A stretch of DNA of 64,000 bases from Ornithinibacillus sp. 4-3. GTDB lineage: Bacteria > Bacillota > Bacilli > Bacillales > Amphibacillaceae. The notes below the pieces were generated by a model, which ran no database searches, had not been told where the DNA came from, and worked only from the letters and a program-made list of their open reading frames with translations. Each line of letters starts with the position of its first letter. The stretch's first letter is position 1. Both the position numbers and the translations under genes were made by a program. Of the stretch, positions 54,132-62,041 are shown in pieces. Location of the stretch: the NCBI RefSeq assembly GCF_040958695.1, contig NZ_CP162599.1, positions 1-64,000 of the forward strand, in the 5' to 3' direction.

Positions 54132-54983
54132 ATGTTTCTCTATGAAAAAGCACCAGCAAAAATCAATTTATCTTTAGATATCTTAGGAAAACGTCAAGAT
54201 GGTTTTCATGATGTGGAAATGATTATGACTACAATTGATTTATCTGATCGTGTTGAGCTGCACTTACTTGAGAAAGATACGATTAAGGTGTCTTTAGAGA
54301 GTAGATTTGTTCCAAATGATGAACGTAATTTGGCTTATCAAGCAGCGAATTTATTGAAGAAAGAATACCAAGTCTCGCAAGGTGTATTCATTAAAATTGA
54401 TAAAAGTATTCCTGTGTCTGCTGGCCTTGCTGGAGGAAGTAGTGATGCAGCAGCAGTATTACGAGGATTAAATAAATTATGGAATTTAAATATTTCAACA
54501 GAAAAATTAATGCAGCTTGGATTATGTATAGGATCAGACGTCCCTTTTTGTGTTTATAATGGGACAGCCTTAGTAACGGGACGTGGAGAACAGGTTATTC
54601 CTTTACCAGCTCCACCATCCTGTTGGGTTATTCTTGCGAAACCAAATATAGGTGTATCATCTAAAACTATTTTTCATCAAATTAATGTGGAAGAATTATG
54701 GCATCCAAACACACAAAGGATGGTAGATGCGTTATCTGCTGGAGATTTTGCGGAGATGTGTGAGGCAATGGGAAATGCATTAGAATCTATCACTTTTTAT
54801 AATTACCCAGAAGTAGCACGCATAAAAGAAAAGATGAAAAAATCCGGTGCATATAATGTCTTAATGAGTGGAAGTGGGCCGACAATATATGGATTGGTGG
54901 AGCATGAAGGACAAGCACAGCGAGTGTATAATAGCATGAGAGGTTTTTGTGATGAAGTATATATGGTAAGAATAATTGGCTAA
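54132..54983 (+). CDS. ispE: 4-diphosphocytidyl-2-C-methyl-D-erythritol kinase
   Basis: IspE is the GHMP kinase of the non-mevalonate isoprenoid pathway. Typical blocks are [20 protein letters not shown], the ATP loop [19 protein letters not shown] and [12 protein letters not shown]. It has 283 residues. The ATG at 54132 follows aggtgatc. purR follows after 65 bases. Confidence 0.96.
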   Translation: MFLYEKAPAKINLSLDILGKRQDGFHDVEMIMTTIDLSDRVELHLLEKDTIKVSLESRFVPNDERNLAYQAANLLKKEYQVSQGVFIKIDKSIPVSAGLAGGSSDAAAVLRGLNKLWNLNISTEKLMQLGLCIGSDVPFCVYNGTALVTGRGEQVIPLPAPPSCWVILAKPNIGVSSKTIFHQINVEELWHPNTQRMVDALSAGDFAEMCEAMGNALESITFYNYPEVARIKEKMKKSGAYNVLMSGSGPTIYGLVEHEGQAQRVYNSMRGFCDEVYMVRIIG

Positions 54984-55048
54984 GACTTGCTTGAATCCGT
55001 ACGAAAATGGTATATTTTTATAAAATATTCGGTTTTTGAGGTGTAGAA

Positions 55049-55864
55049 ATGAAAAGAAGTCATCGATTGGTTGCATTAACAAATTTCTTTTTAGAAAATC
55101 CAAGTGAACATGTACAACTTCCATTTTTTGTGGAAACATATAAAGCAGCAAAATCCTCGATCAGTGAGGACTTAGATATTATTGATGAAATGTTTCGTCA
55201 TGAGGGAGTAGGTTATTTACAAAGAACTCCTGGTGCAGCTGGGGGTGTACGTTTTATTCCATCTGCCTCAAGGGATAGAAATAAAGCATTTATTGAAAAA
55301 TTATGTAATCAACTAGCAGATCCTACCAGGATTTTACCTGGAGGATATCTTTATATGAGTGATATTTTAGGGAATCCTCAGCTTGTGCGTGAGATTGGCC
55401 GTATTTTTGCCACAGCCTTTGCAGACACAAAAATTGATGTCATTATGACAGTGGCAACTAAAGGAATTCCATTAGCACATGCAGTTGCAACATTTTTGCA
55501 AGTTCCAGTAGTGATTGTAAGACGTGATCCAATAGTGACAGAAGGTTCCTCCGTTAGTATTAATTATGTTTCTGGTTCACCTCAGAAGATTCAAACGATG
55601 GTTTTACCAAAGCGAAGTTTAGCAGAAGGCGCCAATGTTTGTATTATTGATGACTTCATGAAAGCTGGAGGTACAATTGATGGCATGAAGAGTTTATTAG
55701 ATGAGTTCCATGCGAATGTAGCAGCAATTGGTGTGTTAGCTGAAGCTGACGATGAAGAAGATGAACGAATTATTCAAGATTATGTTTCTTTAGTGAAAAT
55801 ATCCAAATTAAATATGAAAAAGAATTTAATTGAAGTGACTTCTGGGAACTTTTTACAAGATTAG
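55049..55864 (+). CDS. purR: Purine operon repressor PurR
   Basis: PurR represses purine synthesis genes and is released by PRPP. The N-terminal winged helix (about residues 1-70, YKAAKSSISEDLDIIDEMF) is followed by a phosphoribosyltransferase-like domain with the PRPP loop CIIDDFMKAGGTIDGM. It has 271 residues, a little short of the B. subtilis protein at the C-terminus. The ATG follows tgaggtg. yabJ, which follows purR in B. subtilis, is absent; a terminator comes instead. Confidence 0.95.
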   Translation: MKRSHRLVALTNFFLENPSEHVQLPFFVETYKAAKSSISEDLDIIDEMFRHEGVGYLQRTPGAAGGVRFIPSASRDRNKAFIEKLCNQLADPTRILPGGYLYMSDILGNPQLVREIGRIFATAFADTKIDVIMTVATKGIPLAHAVATFLQVPVVIVRRDPIVTEGSSVSINYVSGSPQKIQTMVLPKRSLAEGANVCIIDDFMKAGGTIDGMKSLLDEFHANVAAIGVLAEADDEEDERIIQDYVSLVKISKLNMKKNLIEVTSGNFLQD

Positions 55865-55892
55865 AAAAATGATCTGCGGGAATTTTCCTAAG

Positions 55893-55942
55893 AAAAACTA
55901 GGTAATAGCCATCTTTTTAGGCCGGTTTACCTAGTTTTTTTA
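55893..55942 (+). terminator. Terminator of purR
   Basis: aaaaactaggtaa near 55893 pairs with ttacctagttttt near 55926, ending in seven T. Confidence 0.85.
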
Positions 55943-56002
55943 TTGAAAGGAATGAATTTATTCCGCTTTTTTAATTATTTTAACTTTTTTTAATATTTGA
56001 GA

Positions 56003-56028
56003 AGGAATTAGAGACTTTATGTAGAATA
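56003..56028 (+). promoter_or_regulatory. Candidate sigma-H promoter of spoVG
   Basis: aggaatt (56003-56009) and gaat (56024-56027, with gta before it) fit RnAGGAwWW-N11-RnnGAATww. spoVG is the classic sigma-H gene. Confidence 0.72.
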
Positions 56029-56072
56029 CTGGCTATATGGGGATTTGTAATAGAAAAAGGTGGTGAGACATC

Positions 56073-56363
56073 ATGGAGGTAACTGACGTAAGATTGCGCC
56101 GTGTTAATTCAGAAGGAAGAATGCGTGCGATTGCATCGATTACATTTGATCATGAATTTGTAGTCCATGATATTCGAGTGATCGATGGAAATAACGGTTT
56201 GTTTGTAGCGATGCCATCAAAGCGTACTCCAGACGGTGAGTTTAGAGACATTGCACATCCTATTAATTCAAGTACACGTGCAAAAATTCAAGATGCAGTA
56301 TTAGAAGCGTATCATCAAGAAGGAGAAGAAGAAGTAGAGTATGAAGAAGCAGGTGCTTCCTAA
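56073..56363 (+). CDS. spoVG: RNA-binding regulator SpoVG
   Basis: SpoVG is a small site-specific nucleic-acid-binding regulator needed for cortex formation in bacilli. The 96 residues carry the conserved [31 protein letters not shown] and [20 protein letters not shown]. The ATG at 56073 follows aggtggtg. The acidic C-terminus ([10 protein letters not shown]) is family-typical. Confidence 0.97.
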   Translation: MEVTDVRLRRVNSEGRMRAIASITFDHEFVVHDIRVIDGNNGLFVAMPSKRTPDGEFRDIAHPINSSTRAKIQDAVLEAYHQEGEEEVEYEEAGAS

Positions 56364-56410
56364 GCATTTCTGATTTTCCAAAAGAAGGTTATGAAGTATC
56401 CTTCTCGCAA

Positions 56411-56585
56411 GAGGTTGAGACAAAGGAAAAAACTTAGTTTATAAATCAAACAGTATACAAATAAAGCATAGGAAATATGTGTAGATCCTTTATGGGAAAA
56501 CAAAACATATCTTCAAAGCGAATATCTGTACAATACATGTTTGGAATGAACTAAGAAATTAATTCTTTTGTTTTAACCTCTTTTT
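56411..56585 (+). repeat. Family B interspersed repeat, doubling as spoVG terminator
   Basis: gaggttgagacaaaggaa at the left is nearly the complement of the right end ttcttttgttttaacctc, followed by ttttt. Interior blocks gcataggaaatatgtgtaga and acatgtttggaatgaactaa match the long copy at 61640. It begins 47 bases after spoVG. Confidence 0.78.
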
Positions 56586-56716
56586 GCCATTTATAAGAAA
56601 ACAGAATTTATAATTACTATGAAAACATGTAACAGAAATGTTACAAATAGAATAAAAAATAGTTTTTAAGAATAAGAGCTTTGGTTTAATCCACTTCCTG
56701 TTGTAAAATATACTTA

Positions 56717-56972
56717 TAGAGGTTGTTCAAAAAGCCCAATAAACATGACACATCGAATAGAGGAACTTCGACTAAGTTCCGACATGTCCTGTGTCGAACG
56801 TCAAAGTCATCACATCCTGTGAAAGTCGTTGGCTTGCTTTTCTGTTACTCAAAGCTGTGCCGCCTCGAACTTTCGACGTACACGATGTACTAGTATCGGT
56901 GTTGCAACAGGACGTTGCGAACTTTACCGATGACGACTTTTTTATCGGATTTTTTGAACATATACTTATAGA
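56717..56972. repeat. Family A interspersed repeat, full copy A2, flanked by 20-base direct repeats
   Basis: It starts tagaggttgttcaaaaag and ends ttttttgaacatatactt. Inside are ggaacttcgacta-agttccgac and gatgtactagtatcgg, shared with A1. The 20 bases at 56708-56727 recur exactly at 56960-56979 (tatacttatagaggttgtt plus one leading a). Short open frames on both strands here carry no recognisable protein. Confidence 0.82.
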
Positions 56973-57076
56973 GGTTGTTATTACTTCTATACAAGAAGCG
57001 TAATAACTATTTATCAAATTGATTTTCTAGTAAATATCATAGATTTTCAATTGAAGTTATTTCCATCTTGCTTCGC

Positions 57077-57105
57077 TTGAAAAGTAAAATCAATTAAGAT
57101 ATATT
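57077..57105 (+). promoter_or_regulatory. Sigma-A promoter of glmU-prs
   Basis: ttgaaa (57077-57082), 17 bases, tatatt (57100-57105), 31 bases before the start codon. Confidence 0.7.
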
Positions 57106-57135
57106 CATAAAGGAAATAGGAATGGAGGTTACTTC

Positions 57136-58509
57136 ATGACAAAACGTTTCGCAGTTATATTGGCAGCAGGCCAAGGAACGAGAATGAAGTCAAAACTGTA
57201 CAAAGTTCTTCATCCAGTAGTAGGAAAGCCAATGGTTCAACATGTTATGGATCAACTATCTGTTGTCCAATTAGAAGAAACAGTAACGGTAGTCGGTTTC
57301 GGCGCAGAGAAAGTAATAGAGACAATTGGTGATCAATGTAATTTCGTCATTCAAGAAGAACAATTAGGAACAGGACATGCAGTACTGCAAGTAGAAGAAT
57401 TATTGAAAAACCGAGAAGGAACTACAATTGTTGTATGTGGAGATACACCATTGATTACTGGTGAAACATACCAGGCACTTTTTGAACACCATGAAAAAAC
57501 AGGTTCTAAGGCAACTATTTTAACTGCAATAGCGCCAAACCCTACAGGATACGGTAGGGTCATTCGTAATGCTGAAAATGAAGTAGAACGAATTGTTGAG
57601 CATAAGGATGCAAGTACTGAAGAACTATCAGTAAAAGAAATTAACACAGGCACTTATTGTTTTGATAATCAAGCTTTATTTCAAGCTTTACAGCATGTTT
57701 CGAATGATAATGCACAAGGTGAATACTATTTGCCTGATGTAATTGAAATTTTAAAGGATGCATCAGAATCTGTATCCGCATATTTAACACCAGATTTCGA
57801 AGAGACATTAGGTGTAAATGATCGAGTTGCATTAGCGCAAGCAGAAAAAACAATGAAGAAGCGCATTAATGAATCTCATATGCGTAATGGCGTAACGATT
57901 ATTGATCCAGATAATACATACATTGGTTTAGATGTAATCATTGAATCGGATGTTGTAATACACCCTGGAACTGTACTTCATGGAAAAACAACGATTCATG
58001 CAGATGCAGAGATAGGTCCATATGCTGAAATTACAAATAGTACAATTGGTGAAGGGTCTGTGATTAAGCAAAGTGTGATTACAGATAGTCAGATTGGAGA
58101 GCAAGCAGAGATAGGTCCATATGCTCGTATTCGTCCTGAATCTATACTCGGCAATAATGTGAAGATAGGACATTTTGTAGAAGTAAAAAAATCAACTATT
58201 GGAAATGATAGTAAGGTACCACATTTAAGTTACATAGGCGATGCAAAAATTGGTACAGGAGTTAATATTGGCTGTGGAGCAATTACAGTAAATTATGATG
58301 GTATGAATAAGTTTGAAACAAAAATAGAAGATAATGTATTTGTTGGCTGCAACTCAAATTTAATTGCACCCGTAACTATTGGAAAAGATTCGTATATAGC
58401 TGCAGGTTCAACAATTAATCAAGATGTACCAGAAGAATCTTTATCTATTGCTCGTGCAAGACAATTGAATAAAGAAGGCTACGCATCAAAAATAAAGAAA
58501 AGAAAATAA
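57136..58509 (+). CDS. glmU: Bifunctional GlmU (UDP-GlcNAc pyrophosphorylase / GlcN-1-P acetyltransferase)
   Basis: GlmU makes UDP-GlcNAc for cell wall synthesis. The N-terminal uridylyltransferase has [13 protein letters not shown] and CGDTPLI; the C-terminal half from about residue 250 is a left-handed beta-helix of hexapeptide repeats ([15 protein letters not shown]) with the acetyltransferase region near [10 protein letters not shown]. It has 457 residues. The ATG follows ggaggtt. prs follows after 22 bases. Confidence 0.97.
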   Translation: MTKRFAVILAAGQGTRMKSKLYKVLHPVVGKPMVQHVMDQLSVVQLEETVTVVGFGAEKVIETIGDQCNFVIQEEQLGTGHAVLQVEELLKNREGTTIVVCGDTPLITGETYQALFEHHEKTGSKATILTAIAPNPTGYGRVIRNAENEVERIVEHKDASTEELSVKEINTGTYCFDNQALFQALQHVSNDNAQGEYYLPDVIEILKDASESVSAYLTPDFEETLGVNDRVALAQAEKTMKKRINESHMRNGVTIIDPDNTYIGLDVIIESDVVIHPGTVLHGKTTIHADAEIGPYAEITNSTIGEGSVIKQSVITDSQIGEQAEIGPYARIRPESILGNNVKIGHFVEVKKSTIGNDSKVPHLSYIGDAKIGTGVNIGCGAITVNYDGMNKFETKIEDNVFVGCNSNLIAPVTIGKDSYIAAGSTINQDVPEESLSIARARQLNKEGYASKIKKRK

Positions 58510-58531
58510 ATCTATTGGAGGTCTTTTACTC

Positions 58532-59485
58532 ATGACATCTGTTTGTAAAGATGACAAATTAAAAGTAATTACATTAAATTCTAACCGTAAGTTAGCTGAA
58601 GAAATCGCTGCTCACATCGGTGCACCATTAAGTAAGTCTATCGTCACGGCATTTAGTGATGGAGAAATTCGAATTAATTTAGAAGAAAGTGTTCGTGGAT
58701 ATGATGTATATGTTGTACAATCCACTAGTGATCCAGTGAATCAGCATACAATGGAACTCCTAATTATGATTGATGCGTTAAAGCGAGCTTCTGCAAGATC
58801 AATTAATATAGTAATGCCATATTATGGTTATGCTAGACAAGATCGAAAAGCGCGAGCGCGTGAGCCAATTACAGCGAAACTAATTGCAAACTTATTAGAA
58901 ACAGCTGGAGCAACTCGTGTTATTGCACTTGATTTACATGCACCACAAATTCAAGGATTCTTCGATATGCCAATTGACCATTTACAAGGTGTGCCAATTA
59001 TAGCAGACTATTTAAAAACAAAAGAACTAGAAGATGTTGTTGTAGTTTCTCCTGATCATGGTGGAGTAACGCGTGCACGTCGTTTAGCAGAGCGATTAAA
59101 AGCACCAATTGGAATTATTGATAAAAGAAGACCACGTCCAAATGTAGCAGAAATAATGAATATTATTGGTAATATTGAAGGTAAAACAGCAATTTTAATT
59201 GATGATATTATTGATACAGCTGGAACAATTACATTAGCTGCTAATGCATTGATAGAGAATGGTGCTACAGCGGTATATGCATGCTGCACACATCCTGTAT
59301 TATCAGGACCAGCTATAGAGCGTATTGCTGATTCGGCAATCAAAGAATTAATTGTTACTAATACAATTCCATTACCAGAAGAAAAGAATATTGATAAAGT
59401 GACACAGCTCTCTGTTGCACCATTAATTGGTGAAGCAATTATGCGTGTTCACAATAAAGAGTCAGTTAGTAGTTTATTCGATTAA
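58532..59485 (+). CDS. prs: Ribose-phosphate pyrophosphokinase
   Basis: Prs makes PRPP from ribose 5-phosphate and ATP. Typical blocks are [51 protein letters not shown] and the PRPP loop [12 protein letters not shown]. It has 317 residues, the exact family length. The ATG follows ggaggtc. The sigma-B-type promoter of ctc overlaps its 3' end. Confidence 0.98.
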   Translation: MTSVCKDDKLKVITLNSNRKLAEEIAAHIGAPLSKSIVTAFSDGEIRINLEESVRGYDVYVVQSTSDPVNQHTMELLIMIDALKRASARSINIVMPYYGYARQDRKARAREPITAKLIANLLETAGATRVIALDLHAPQIQGFFDMPIDHLQGVPIIADYLKTKELEDVVVVSPDHGGVTRARRLAERLKAPIGIIDKRRPRPNVAEIMNIIGNIEGKTAILIDDIIDTAGTITLAANALIENGATAVYACCTHPVLSGPAIERIADSAIKELIVTNTIPLPEEKNIDKVTQLSVAPLIGEAIMRVHNKESVSSLFD

Positions 59486-59497
59486 GAAAAAGGGTAT
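59472..59497 (+). promoter_or_regulatory. Candidate sigma-B promoter of ctc
   Basis: gtttat (59472-59477), 14 bases, gggtat (59492-59497), against consensus GTTTAA-N12-14-GGGTAT. The -35 lies inside the last codons of prs. ctc is a model sigma-B stress gene in B. subtilis. Confidence 0.75.
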
Positions 59498-59621
59498 AGT
59501 ACTTTATTATAATCGAAGAATGGTGCGATAAAGTGGAATCTTCCATTTTATTATCCATCGTCAAATGAGAGTAATACATGGCAATGGTAGAACTGTTCTC
59601 AGAAATGAGTTGGAGGTATTT

Positions 59622-60263
59622 ATGATGTCATTAAAACTGAAAGCGTCATTGAGAGAAGATCTAAGAAGTTCAGCAACAAAGGAATTAAGAAATAGTGGAC
59701 TAGTACCAGCAGTAGTATATGGAAAAGGTGAAGAAGCGAAGGCTGTATCTGTCGATAGTATTGAGCTAGTGAAATTGATTCGCGATCAAGGTAGAAACGC
59801 AATTTTTTCATTAGATATCGAGGGAGGTAAACCTTTACAGGTAATGTTGCATGATTATCAAGCTCATGCTTTGCGTGATCATTTAGTACACGTTGACTTT
59901 TTCAAGGTGAATCTGACTGAAGAGATGGATGTTCAAGTGCCAGTACAATTAGATGGAGAGCCAGAAGGAGCTAGAGAAGGCGGAATTCTGCAGCAATCAT
60001 TATACGAATTACAAGTACGTGCTATGCCAAATGATATTCCAGAGGAAATTAGCATAGATATTTCTGCACTAAATATTGGTGATAGTATCAGCGTCGAAGA
60101 TTTACCAAAAGCAGATCTTTACACAGTGTTAGATGAACCTGATGCAACCATAGCAAGCGTTCTTCCACCAGCATTAGAAGAAGAGGAAGAAGAAGCTCCA
60201 GAAGCAGGGACTGCGGAACCAGAGCTTGTAGATGCAGAATCTGAAGAAAATGAAGAAGGATAA
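59622..60263 (+). CDS. ctc: General stress protein Ctc / ribosomal protein bL25
   Basis: A 213-residue bL25 of the long TL5/CTC type that binds 5S rRNA. The N-terminal L25 domain (LVPAVVYGKG, SIELVKLIRDQGRNAIFSLD) is followed by a beta domain (VQVPVQLDGEPEGAREGGIL) and an acidic tail (EEEEEAPEAGTAEPE). The ATG at 59622 follows tggaggt; a second ATG three bases on is also usable. It is preceded by a sigma-B-like promoter. Confidence 0.93.
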   Translation: MMSLKLKASLREDLRSSATKELRNSGLVPAVVYGKGEEAKAVSVDSIELVKLIRDQGRNAIFSLDIEGGKPLQVMLHDYQAHALRDHLVHVDFFKVNLTEEMDVQVPVQLDGEPEGAREGGILQQSLYELQVRAMPNDIPEEISIDISALNIGDSISVEDLPKADLYTVLDEPDATIASVLPPALEEEEEEAPEAGTAEPELVDAESEENEEG

Positions 60264-60297
60264 TCCTTTTCAAAAGTGAATCCTTACTATATACAGA

Positions 60298-60340
60298 AAC
60301 CCTCCTTACAAGATGCTTTATCTTAAAGGAGGGGTTATTG
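60298..60340 (+). terminator. Terminator of ctc
   Basis: aaccctcctt from 60298 pairs with aaggaggggtt ending near 60336, with an inner caagat/atctt pairing. Confidence 0.75.
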
Positions 60341-60357
60341 TATTGTTTACAGAAAAA

Positions 60358-60448
60358 TTTTCGATGTGCTAGTATTGGTGTTGCAATAGGATGTTGCGAA
60401 CTTAACCGATGATAGTCCTTTTATCGAACTTTTTGAACATATACTTAA
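60358..60448 (+). repeat. Family A repeat, 3' half only
   Basis: tcgatgtgctagtattggtg, gatgttgcgaacttaaccga and the end actttttgaacatatactta match the right half of copies A1 and A2. It lies just before pth and may carry its promoter region. Confidence 0.72.
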
Positions 60449-60473
60449 ATATAAATAATAGAGGAAGAATACT

Positions 60474-61034
60474 ATGAAATGTATTATTGGTCTAGGCAAT
60501 CCAGGTAAAAAATATGAAAATACTCGTCATAATATTGGGTTTATGGTGATGGATGCATTAGCAAAGCGTCATCAATGGGACTTCAATCAATCTAAATTTA
60601 ATGGAGTTTATGCATTAGAACACTTCAATCAAGAAAAGGTTGTTTTATTAAAGCCACAAACATATATGAATCTATCGGGAGAATCTGTACGACCATTAAT
60701 CGATTTTTATCAGATTGACGTAGAAGATATCCTTGTTATTTATGATGATCTTGATTTACCATTAGGGAAAATTCGCTTGCGTCAAAAGGGTGGTCATGGT
60801 GGACATAATGGAATTCGTTCTCTGATTGATCATTTAGGGACAAAGGATTTTAAACGAATTCGTATTGGTGTAGGCAGACCAACTAGCTCTATCCCTGTTG
60901 TAAAGTATGTATTAAATCCATTTGCTAAAGAAGAACAAGAAGATGTAGAGATTAGTATTCAACAATCGGCAGATGCGTGTGAAGCATGGTTAGAAAGAAG
61001 CTTTGTTGATGTTATGAATGATTTTAATAAATAA
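60474..61034 (+). CDS. pth: Peptidyl-tRNA hydrolase (SpoVC)
   Basis: Pth frees tRNAs from stalled peptidyl-tRNA. Key blocks are [20 protein letters not shown] (catalytic His), [19 protein letters not shown] and [12 protein letters not shown]. It has 186 residues. The ATG follows agaggaag. The fin gene follows after a sigma-F-type promoter. Confidence 0.97.
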   Translation: MKCIIGLGNPGKKYENTRHNIGFMVMDALAKRHQWDFNQSKFNGVYALEHFNQEKVVLLKPQTYMNLSGESVRPLIDFYQIDVEDILVIYDDLDLPLGKIRLRQKGGHGGHNGIRSLIDHLGTKDFKRIRIGVGRPTSSIPVVKYVLNPFAKEEQEDVEISIQQSADACEAWLERSFVDVMNDFNK

Positions 61035-61102
61035 AGGTCTCTCACTAATATTCATGTTCTTTATATACATATGCGCATATAATAGATAAAGCAGATGATA
61101 AA

Positions 61103-61131
61103 GTATAAAAGAATTTTTTTAGGTTAAACTG
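61103..61131 (+). promoter_or_regulatory. Sigma-F promoter of fin
   Basis: gtata (61103-61107), 14 bases, ggttaaactg (61122-61131), a full match to GYATA-N14-16-GGNNANAHTR. Confidence 0.8.
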
Positions 61132-61173
61132 AAGGATACTTCGCATGCTTTAGCTTAAGGAGGATTCTATAAA

Positions 61174-61401
61174 ATGCTTATCTATCAATGTGTTCATTGT
61201 CAGCATGTTCTTGCTGAAATAAATCAATTATATTGTGATATGAGTGATTTGGGGATCAAACAGCTATCTGAATCAGAGAGAAAAACAATGGTAAAACAGC
61301 GTGATAATGGTGATATTATTGTTCAGACGATTTGTGAGAGTTGTGAAGAGACATTGTCAAAAAATCCAGAGTATCATGGATTAGATTATTTTATACATTA
61401 A
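61174..61401 (+). CDS. fin: Anti-sigma-F factor Fin (YabK)
   Basis: A 75-residue zinc-binding protein with two CxxC pairs (YQCVHCQ and CESCEETL), then NPEYHGLDYF. Fin antagonises sigma-F in the forespore to favour the switch to sigma-G. The ATG at 61174 follows aaggagga. The clear sigma-F promoter upstream gives a negative feedback loop, as known in B. subtilis. Confidence 0.93.
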   Translation: MLIYQCVHCQHVLAEINQLYCDMSDLGIKQLSESERKTMVKQRDNGDIIVQTICESCEETLSKNPEYHGLDYFIH

Positions 61402-61465
61402 CAATTAAATAGCCTAAATGATTTACTATGCCAATTCTAAAGGTAGAATGCTTAGAGTAGGCAAG

Positions 61466-61495
61466 CTTTGGTTTGAACAACCAAGGCGTTTTTTG
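61466..61495 (+). terminator. Terminator of fin
   Basis: ctttggtt (61466-61473) pairs with aaccaagg (61479-61486), followed by cgtttttt. From here to 61639 I see no gene. Confidence 0.82.
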
Positions 61496-61639
61496 GCGTA
61501 TAAGGAATTATCTTTATTTAGTAGAATACTCCCATCCCTCTAGGTGATGAGATGACTATTTTCCCTGTTTGTTTTAAACTCATGGAATACTGAAAATAGA
61601 AAGAAGCCTGAAGTTGGTATACAAAAGATGAATTTGAAG

Positions 61640-61985
61640 AGACTGAGACAAAAGGAAAAACTAAGTTTGAAATCGAACAATATTCAAATGAAGCGTAGGA
61701 AATATGCGTAGACCTCGTTGGCTAAAGTCGGTCACGTCCTGTGACCAACGCTGACACTAGGACATCGTGTCCGTCGTGGGAGGAAGGCCTAGGTGAGACC
61801 CCGCAGTGCGTAGCACGAGGCAGACAAGTACGCCACGTCACGAGAGCAACGTCTGCATTAGGACGTCCTGTCCGTCGAGGCTCTCCAGCTACCCATGGAA
61901 AGCGAAGTATATTTACGAAGCGGTTATTTGCACAATTTATGTTTGGAATTAGCCAAGTAATAAATCCTTTTGTTCCAATCTCATA
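61640..61985 (+). repeat. Family B interspersed repeat, long copy
   Basis: The head tgagacaaaaggaaaaac and the tail aaatccttttgttccaatct are inverted. Conserved blocks are gaagcgtaggaaatatgcgt and gtgagaccccgcagtgcgta, then ggaaagcgaagtatattt. The GC-rich core includes the perfect palindrome ggtcac-gtcct-gtgacc (61730-61746). Open frames of about 81 and 116 codons cross it on the two strands and look accidental. It lies just before mfd. Confidence 0.8.
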
Positions 61986-62041
61986 GCTGTAATAATGACA
62001 AAGAAAATGTGTTCGATACGTACACATGGGGGTTTTTTTAG

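Noticed and set aside
56772..57017. Open frames of 70-81 codons on both strands over repeat A2
   Set aside because: The other A copies do not keep these frames, so they are accidental products of the repeat.
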